From contig JAISZF010000045.1 in NCBI GenBank assembly GCA_031269415.1, positions 1 to 5,676 of the forward strand: a stretch of 5,676 bases of DNA, read 5' to 3'. The notes under the pieces were generated by a model. The model did not search any database. It saw only the letters and a program-made list of their open reading frames with translations, and was not told the DNA's origin. Each line of letters opens with the position of its first letter. The stretch's first letter is position 1. Source of the stretch: Clostridiales bacterium (GTDB lineage: Bacteria > Bacillota > Clostridia > Lachnospirales > WQUN01). Below, in pieces: positions 1 to 3,664 of this stretch. A program made the position numbers and the translations under genes.

Positions 1-1
1 C

Positions 2-199
2 TATAAAAACGCGCTCTTGAGTCTTGACAGTATAGATACGCTGATTAAACAACTTCATCCCCTCAAAACGGAAGAACAGGACAAAATCTCCGAAATCGGC
101 GGGCAAATCCGGCGGCTCATAGAGAACGCGGCAATTCTGATAAAAGACGGCCAGCGAATCAGAATAAACGGCTCGGCGGGGTATGTTGAGCCGCTTTGA
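2..199 (+). CDS. C-terminal end of an unrecognised protein (5' partial)
   Basis: The reading frame is open from the first complete codon at base 2 and ends at TGA 197-199, giving about 65 residues. An internal TTG at 17 could be read as a start, but no ribosome binding site precedes it and the frame stays open upstream, so this is most simply the tail of a gene that begins outside the window. The visible part is mostly helical and charged (for example KTEEQDKISEIGGQIRRLIE). It ends in a short segment, RIRINGSAGYVEPL, that could be a beta hairpin. There is no cysteine, signal peptide or membrane segment. I do not recognise the family. The next gene starts 115 bp downstream behind its own promoter, so this one need not be cotranscribed with it. 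It could also be a remnant, since the region to its right is full of broken genes. Confidence 0.45.
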   Translation, partial: YKNALLSLDSIDTLIKQLHPLKTEEQDKISEIGGQIRRLIENAAILIKDGQRIRINGSAGYVEPL

Positions 200-266
200 A
201 AGGTCGTCTTGGTATGTGTCCAGCAGTTACGATAAGGGTGAGTATTATGAGCGACGGGAAACTCCA

Positions 267-295
267 TTGACATTTGCGGCTGTTTTGTGTATGTT
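267..295 (+). promoter_or_regulatory. Predicted sigma-A type promoter of the antitoxin gene
   Basis: TTGACA at 267-272 is a perfect -35 box. A 17-base spacer separates it from TATGTT at 290-295 (4 of 6 matches to the -10 consensus). Transcription would begin near 302, leaving a leader of only a dozen bases that starts at the Shine-Dalgarno sequence. That is short but workable. It would drive the antitoxin gene and its broken toxin partner. Seen by eye, not scored. Confidence 0.5.
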
Positions 296-314
296 ATTAG
301 CGGAGGTGATTATT

Positions 315-644
315 ATGCCAGATACACGTTCAAGCGGTATGCACATCAGGGTTAATCCCGAAATTAAAGCAAAAGCCGAGCCGATACTTGCCGCGATTGG
401 TTTGTCTTTTAGCGATGTTTTTAATCTCACGCTCAATCAGATTTGTCTGAAACGCAAAATCCCTTTTGAGTTGTCCTCCATACAGTTAACCGAAAACGGC
501 TATACCGCGGACTTTGAAGCGGAACTTCTCGCGGAATCGGAAAAACTTCACGCAGCCGTTGCAAACGGAACAGCAAAGCTGTATCAGAACACCTCAGAAA
601 TGTTTGCGGAATGGGACAAAGATGACGAAGAAGCCGATGATTGA
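315..644 (+). CDS. relB: RelB/DinJ-family type II antitoxin
   Basis: This 109-residue protein resembles RelB/DinJ antitoxins. These bind and neutralise an mRNA-cleaving toxin of the RelE/YafQ type through the C-terminal half, and repress their own operon through an N-terminal ribbon-helix-helix DNA-binding domain. The visible match is the beta strand MHIRVN (9-14), helix EIKAKAEPILAAIGL (16-30), the second helix SFSDVFNLTLNQICLKR (31-47), and the family's typical KIPFEL (48-53). The C-terminal part is acidic and ends in DKDDEEADD. The frame is open back to 183, but ATG 315 is chosen because GGAGGTGA at 302-309 lies at good spacing and the family begins just before the beta strand. The toxin reading frame overlaps its 3' end, as is usual for such operons, but the toxin is truncated. 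The protein is therefore an orphan antitoxin at this locus. It may still act as an autorepressor or neutralise a toxin encoded elsewhere. Confidence 0.88.
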   Translation: MPDTRSSGMHIRVNPEIKAKAEPILAAIGLSFSDVFNLTLNQICLKRKIPFELSSIQLTENGYTADFEAELLAESEKLHAAVANGTAKLYQNTSEMFAEWDKDDEEADD

Positions 645-720
645 AAAATACAGGCCTGTTGAAAGCGGGCAATTCAAGAAATGGCGTAGACTTGCCAAAA
701 AACGAGGTCTTGATATATAG
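622..720 (+). pseudogene. Truncated YafQ-type mRNA interferase toxin
   Basis: A frame overlapping the antitoxin end encodes 32 residues from ATG 622, or 27 from ATG 637, whose ATGATTGA overlaps the antitoxin stop. The segment SGQFKKWRRLAKKRGLDI matches the N-terminal signature of YafQ-family toxins, S-x-Q-F-K-K-x-x-x-x-A-K-K-R-G-x-D, which is normally followed by a helix and the catalytic core. TAG 718-720 ends it immediately after GLDI. Neither of the other frames continues the family pattern, so the break is a junction with foreign sequence rather than a point nonsense mutation. YafQ toxins are about 90 residues, with catalytic His, Asp and Trp residues in the lost two thirds, so no ribonuclease activity is expected. 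The family assignment is from motif memory; the truncation is seen directly. Confidence 0.8.
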
Positions 721-728
721 ACGGCATC

Positions 729-978
729 ATGAGCAGGAACAACCCCCATTTCAGAGGGATCGTCACGGAGGTATCGGCGACATCCATCTTAGCGGCGGTC
801 AACGAGGACGAGGAAGCCCGCGATACTTCGGATTTGATAAGCGTTTCGCGCCGATGTGGCGCGAAAAGACGGCATGTTTGGCAGCGGCGTCAGCGATGAG
901 GTAACCCGACAGCGAAACGACCGATGGATACGCGGCAATCCAAGCAAAATTACGCTCGTCATGGACGCCGCTCGCTGA
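729..978 (+). pseudogene. Decayed DUF3221-like protein fragment, several frameshifts
   Basis: Four short pieces in different frames line up in order with the small DUF3221-like beta domain found in clostridial lipoproteins and some M56 proteins. They are HFRGIVTEVSATSILAAVNE through SSD/TSDLISVS-type sequence (729-852), DVARKDGMFGSGVSDEV (853-903), DSETTDGYAAIQAK (905-948), and ITLVMDAAR followed by TGA (949-978). The intact pattern, as I remember it, reads FRGIVTEV...ILVAVNE...SSDLISVS...VGDEV...YDG...YPA...ITLVTPADR. At least three single-base indels are needed to restore it. There is no ribosome binding site before ATG 729, and the N-terminal part is missing where the truncated toxin begins. 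I infer a non-functional relic. The DUF number is from memory and needs a profile search. Confidence 0.55.
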
Positions 979-1077
979 CTTGCCAGCCGATTACAGCAAA
1001 GAGCGGGCCGTCGCGGACGGCGTGTATGTGAACGTACCCGGTCCCAAGTCTGTTCCGGATATACACAATCAAAAGCG
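974..1077 (+). pseudogene. DUF4362-like fragment
   Basis: Directly after, and slightly overlapping, the end of the preceding remnant, another frame reads LADLPADYSKERAVADG and then VYVNVPGPKSVPD. This resembles the start of the DUF4362-like domain, whose pattern as I recall it is LPxDYSxEQAxxDGxxVNxHGxxVYN. The match fades near 1060-1077, and a stop follows at about 1094. There is no start codon or ribosome binding site of its own. It was presumably part of a longer secreted or M56-linked protein that has been cut up. The order seen here, the DUF3221-like end first and the DUF4362-like start second, suggests shuffled or tandem relics rather than one collinear gene. Confidence 0.45.
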
Positions 1078-1079
1078 AT

Positions 1080-1264
1080 GCCGCCGTACGCGTTGAAGAC
1101 GCTGCCGACTGACGGCACGGAAAACGGTATCAGCAGACGGCAGAGCGCGACGCCCCACAGAGCCAAAAGGTCGTCTTGGGCAGCCTGTCGATCGCCAAAG
1201 CCCTGACAAGCGTCGCCGACATGATGATAAGCGCGCCGGAGACACTCATTTGAAGTATGCTCAT
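1080..1264 (-). pseudogene. blaR1: blaR1 (M56 sensor peptidase) N-terminal remnant, frameshifted and truncated
   Basis: On the minus strand an ATG at 1264 overlaps the blaI stop codon (TAATG), the usual blaI-blaR1 coupling. The frame reads MSILQMSVSGALIIMSATLV and then RALAIDRLPKTTF, matching the first membrane segment and basic loop of clostridial BlaR1 proteins. It then loses the match and stops at 1130-1132. Shifting frame by one base at the T4 run (bases 1165-1168 on the plus strand) restores LALWGVALCRLLIPFSVPS, the next conserved part, so one T appears to be missing. After about SVFNAYGG (near 1080) the similarity ends and the oppositely oriented DUF4362-like relic begins. Intact BlaR1 is several hundred residues, with the HEXXH zinc protease domain and penicillin-binding sensor. 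All of that is absent, so the gene is dead. Confidence 0.8.
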
Positions 1265-1632
1265 TACCCCGTCTCCTTTGCGTCCCCGACCATGCTTTTC
1301 AGCTTTTCAAGCGTATGGGCGGGCAAGTTCTTCCTTTCCAAAAGGGATGCGAACAGCAGGTCGGACGAACCATCGTACAGCTTGCCGATCAGCTCGTCAA
1401 GCTCATATTCCCTGGCCTGCTCCTTCGTGACGAGCGCGTGGCAGATAAAATTCGGCTCCCCACGCTCGATCGCCCCTTTCTCGACGCATTTTTTGATCAC
1501 CGTGTAGGTCGTGTTCTTGTTCCACCCGACAAGTTCGCCGAGGATTCCCGCGATCCTTTTCGCGGTCAGATCGCCTTCTTTCCAGAGGACATCCATTACT
1601 TTCAGTTCCGAATCAAACAGTTTGATACGCAT
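1264..1632 (-). CDS. blaI: BlaI/MecI/CopY-family transcriptional repressor
   Basis: This 122-residue protein is full length for BlaI/MecI repressors. These bind operators as dimers and are removed when the membrane sensor BlaR1 detects a beta-lactam. The winged-helix domain covers residues 1-75. FDSELKVMDVLWKEGDLTAK (6-25) forms the first helices. The segment WNKNTTYTVIKKCVEKGAIER (37-57) contains the recognition helix, and GEPNFICHALVTKEQ (58-72) the wing. The C-terminal helices (79-117) form the dimerisation part. ATG 1632 is supported by AAGGAG at good spacing. The TAA stop overlaps the ATG of the blaR1 remnant, so the two were translationally coupled. The promoter carries ACTAT half-sites consistent with autoregulation. 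Because blaR1 is destroyed, induction would need another sensor encoded elsewhere. No beta-lactamase gene is visible in the window, so the original target is unknown. Confidence 0.92.
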   Translation of the reverse strand: MRIKLFDSELKVMDVLWKEGDLTAKRIAGILGELVGWNKNTTYTVIKKCVEKGAIERGEPNFICHALVTKEQAREYELDELIGKLYDGSSDLLFASLLERKNLPAHTLEKLKSMVGDAKETG

Positions 1633-1669
1633 TTTCCATTCTCCTTACGCTGTTCACCTCGCTAGTCAA

Positions 1670-1683
1670 ACTATTGCAATAGT
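1670..1683. promoter_or_regulatory. Perfect 14-bp palindrome, candidate BlaI operator
   Basis: ACTATTGCAATAGT equals its own reverse complement. It lies about 6 to 19 bases downstream of the predicted blaI transcription start and before the blaI ribosome binding site, a position where a bound repressor would block transcription. BlaI/MecI operators are dyads of similar size, but in staphylococci they use TACA/TGTA halves, so the sequence here is lineage-specific at best. The same ACTAT half-site recurs at 1698-1702 and 1726-1730. Confidence 0.55.
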
Positions 1684-1695
1684 GAAACCTCTTTT

Positions 1696-1724
1696 AGACT
1701 ATCGTGTTCGTCTGGCTTTGTCAA
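1696..1724 (-). promoter_or_regulatory. Predicted blaI promoter
   Basis: On the minus strand TTGACA (plus-strand 1719-1724) is a perfect -35 box. After 17 bases comes TAGTCT (1696-1701), which keeps the three most conserved -10 positions. The heptamer ATAGTCT occurs twice, overlapping the start of the -35 box (1724-1730) and the -10 box (1696-1702), 28 bases apart. Repressor binding could therefore cover both promoter elements. Confidence 0.6.
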
Positions 1725-1727
1725 GAC

Positions 1728-1754
1728 TATTTTTATGAGATTATTTTTATGAGA
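1728..1754. repeat. Tandem duplication of a 13-bp A/T-rich word
   Basis: TATTTTTATGAGA occurs at 1728-1740 and again at 1742-1754, a 14-base period. It lies upstream of the blaI -35 box, between blaI and the end of the ATPase gene. It looks like a small slippage duplication. No hairpin followed by a U-tract is visible on the minus strand here, so no terminator separates the ATPase gene from blaI. Confidence 0.7.
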
Positions 1755-1769
1755 CACTCTTTTTTACAG

Positions 1770-3404
1770 TCATCCGCCGCATTTAACACGGCATTGCTTC
1801 CCGTAAATCGCGATTCCCACCTTAATAAGCCGTCTGCCGTGATCAAGCCGGGCACCGTAACGCCGCGCGTCGATCTGCCGTAACGCGTCCTCCGCTCGCG
1901 CGTCCAACTCTTTTACGTCGTCACACGCTTTGAATTCAAACAGATAATTCACGTCACCGTTTTGATAGAGTATATCATACCGCCCGTCGCCGCTTTCCCC
2001 TTCAGAAACCGGTTTGACGTAGCGTGATTCGGAATACGCCGATAAAACGCCGAGGATAAAGATATGATAAACGCGTTCCCATACCCTGCGCCTGCCTTCT
2101 CCCTTATAGACGGATAAATCATAAAACGACAGACTATCGCTGATATAATCCTCTATATCCCGGGCCAGCAGGCTGAGATTGCCAGTATGGTCGAGCATGG
2201 TCAGCATTTTACGCTGGTTTGGGTATAAAAATGAAAGTATAAAGGTTTTCCAGACTTTAACCAATTCCATGTTGGGAATGGAAACCTTCGCCAAACTGGT
2301 TTCCGGAATCATCTCGTCCAGCGACAGATACCCGCCTTGAATCAAAAACGAGTAGAAAGAATAGTCGTCCCGCCTTTCCCAGAGCTGTTTTAATGACACG
2401 CGCGTTTCCACAGGAACTTCAATTTTCGCTCCATTCAGCGTTTCCATCAAGGCGTTTCGCCTGTTTTCATCCATTAAATCAACTATCACGCTCAGCAGTT
2501 GGCTTTTGCCCCAGTAGCAATCAAACTTCCGCGAACGTAAGAAAGAGGACACGGAGAAAATATTATAGATTGCTTTTTGACTCACCTTTACGCCGTTATA
2601 CCAACGCTTCGCCTTATCCCTGTCAAACGGGCGTATCTCGTGTACTTCATTAATTTCCTCTTCCGTGAGCCCGTAATCATCCGTGTAGAGCTCGTCGCTG
2701 AACATATCGTATGTAGTCACATTGTTTAAGTCACTGAGCATACCTTCGTATGACACGCGCAAAACGCCAGTCAGCAGCCCTTTTTCCAGATAAGGATTGT
2801 CTTTCAGGCCCGCCGAGAAAAAAAGCTTTACGTAATCGAAGATCTCTTCATATTCATCGGATTGAAATGTGTCCCGTAAAAGCTTATCATACTCGTCAAT
2901 CAAAATATACGATTTTTTACCCGTAACATGATACACCATCTCCGTCAGCAGTAAAAGCCCGTCAGGATCGCCGCCCTCCGAGGCGAAATACCGCGCCCAC
3001 ATGAATCTGTCTATTTCCGATAAATCATTTTTATCCAGATAAGCGTCGAAACACATAATCACTTGTTTAAAAAGTTTGTATTTATAATCTTTCGCGTCCA
3101 TGTTTTTAAAGCTGAAATAAAACACCGGAGCGGAATGAGCCAATTCCCAAACGGAGCTGTTTTCAATATACAACCCTTGAAACAGTTTTCGGCAGTCTTT
3201 CAGATCCGTTAAAAAACAGCGCAGCGTGTCCATATTCAAGGATTTCCCAAGCCGCCTGTGCCTCGCGATAAGTATCACCTGGCTGGCGTCATTTAAAAAA
3301 TGCTCAATGAATTGGGTTTTATCCACATAAAAACTGTTTTGAACGATCAGTCTCTCAAACGACGCCGTTCCTAAATCTATTTTCCTGATATCGCCTCGTA
3401 TCAC
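1770..3404 (-). CDS. AAA-ATPase-like protein with C-terminal PD-(D/E)XK nuclease-like domain
   Basis: This 544-residue protein belongs to the widespread family joining an AAA-ATPase-like N-terminal domain (PF09820 type) to a PD-(D/E)XK nuclease-like C-terminal domain (PF08011 type). Visible marks, in order: FYVDKTQFIEHFL (25-37); the P-loop region ARHRRLGKS (47-55), a variant of the family's RPRRFGKS; Walker B YILIDEYDKLL (166-176) with D170 and E171; LLTGVLRVSYEGMLSDLNNV (210-229); GLTEEEI (245-251); WYNG (268-271); and GDGRYDILYQNG with FEFKA (472-493), where D477, E490 and K492 would be the nuclease triad. A DALRQID...YG stretch (506-517) follows, then KVGIAIYGK (528-536). The length is normal for the family. 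The start is GTG 3404, with only a weak ribosome binding site (AGGCG), and a stop lies eight codons upstream in frame. These genes are often multicopy in gut bacteria, and their role is not established. No partner gene is visible. Confidence 0.9.
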   Translation of the reverse strand: MIRGDIRKIDLGTASFERLIVQNSFYVDKTQFIEHFLNDASQVILIARHRRLGKSLNMDTLRCFLTDLKDCRKLFQGLYIENSSVWELAHSAPVFYFSFKNMDAKDYKYKLFKQVIMCFDAYLDKNDLSEIDRFMWARYFASEGGDPDGLLLLTEMVYHVTGKKSYILIDEYDKLLRDTFQSDEYEEIFDYVKLFFSAGLKDNPYLEKGLLTGVLRVSYEGMLSDLNNVTTYDMFSDELYTDDYGLTEEEINEVHEIRPFDRDKAKRWYNGVKVSQKAIYNIFSVSSFLRSRKFDCYWGKSQLLSVIVDLMDENRRNALMETLNGAKIEVPVETRVSLKQLWERRDDYSFYSFLIQGGYLSLDEMIPETSLAKVSIPNMELVKVWKTFILSFLYPNQRKMLTMLDHTGNLSLLARDIEDYISDSLSFYDLSVYKGEGRRRVWERVYHIFILGVLSAYSESRYVKPVSEGESGDGRYDILYQNGDVNYLFEFKACDDVKELDARAEDALRQIDARRYGARLDHGRRLIKVGIAIYGKQCRVKCGG

Positions 3405-3442
3405 ATTAATCGCCTGCGCTTCCGTTTATTCGTAACGTTTAA

Positions 3443-3471
3443 AGTATACCATGTGAATCAGCGCGAAACAA
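3443..3471 (-). promoter_or_regulatory. Predicted promoter of the AAA-ATPase gene
   Basis: Read on the minus strand, TTGTTT (plus-strand 3466-3471; 3 of 6 matches) is followed after 17 bases by TATACT (3443-3448; 5 of 6). Transcription would begin near 3436, giving a leader of about 32 bases before GTG 3404. The -35 box is weak, so an activator or low expression is plausible. Confidence 0.4.
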
Positions 3472-3479
3472 CTTGTTTC
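3465..3479. promoter_or_regulatory. 15-bp palindrome over the ATPase -35 box, candidate operator
   Basis: GAAACAACTTGTTTC is a perfect 7-bp inverted repeat around a single central base. It overlaps the predicted minus-strand -35 box, a usual position for a repressor site. No regulator that would bind it is known from the window. Confidence 0.4.
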
Positions 3480-3525
3480 AGGCCGCTAAAGCATCCGTCG
3501 GAAGTCTGGCAGCCTCTTTGTCCGC

Positions 3526-3580
3526 AAAAAAAAGTTATTTTAATATATATGTTGACACAGACTAACAAATACGGTATTAT
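3526..3580 (+). promoter_or_regulatory. Strong predicted promoter of the SipW-type protein gene, with UP-like tract
   Basis: TTGACA at 3552-3557 is a perfect -35 box. After exactly 17 bases comes TATTAT at 3575-3580 (5 of 6). An almost pure A/T stretch with an A8 run (3526-3550) sits directly upstream of the -35 box, as UP elements do. Transcription is predicted to start near A3587, giving a leader of about 78 bases. Confidence 0.75.
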
Positions 3581-3616
3581 TTGTATAGGTTATTTTATTT
3601 TTGTCTAAAATAACTT
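3532..3616. repeat. Perfect 11-bp inverted repeats flanking the promoter
   Basis: AAGTTATTTTA at 3532-3542 is the exact reverse complement of TAAAATAACTT at 3606-3616. The predicted promoter lies between them. A third, one-mismatch copy, AGGTTATTTTA, is at 3587-3597 in the same orientation as the first. The arms are A/T-rich, so chance is possible, but the placement around a promoter is notable. Confidence 0.6.
3587..3616 (+). promoter_or_regulatory. 5'-terminal stem-loop in the leader of the SipW-type gene
   Basis: AGGTTATTTTA (3587-3597) pairs with TAAAATAACTT (3606-3616) through 11 pairs including one G-U, around an 8-base loop. The hairpin begins at the predicted transcription start. In that position a stem-loop can protect mRNA from 5'-end-dependent decay. 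It has no U-tract at the right place and lies too near the start to be an ordinary terminator. Confidence 0.5.
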
Positions 3617-3664
3617 AATATTAGAGATTTATAGTCATTCACTCTAAAGGAGGGTATAAACAGA

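Noticed and set aside
248..271. Seven-codon frame MSDGKLH before the antitoxin
   Set aside because: Too short to judge, with only a poor ribosome binding site, and it runs into the -35 box of the antitoxin promoter.
641..904. Plus-strand frame of 87 residues over the toxin and relic junction
   Set aside because: It is out of frame with both the YafQ-like and DUF3221-like matches and shows no family signature or ribosome binding site of its own.
789..1166. Minus-strand frame of 125 residues as an independent gene
   Set aside because: Only its first 30 or so residues are meaningful, as the frameshifted continuation of blaR1. The rest is the reverse of the plus-strand relics.
1315..1665. Plus-strand frame opposite blaI
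   Set aside because: Antisense shadow of a well-supported BlaI gene.
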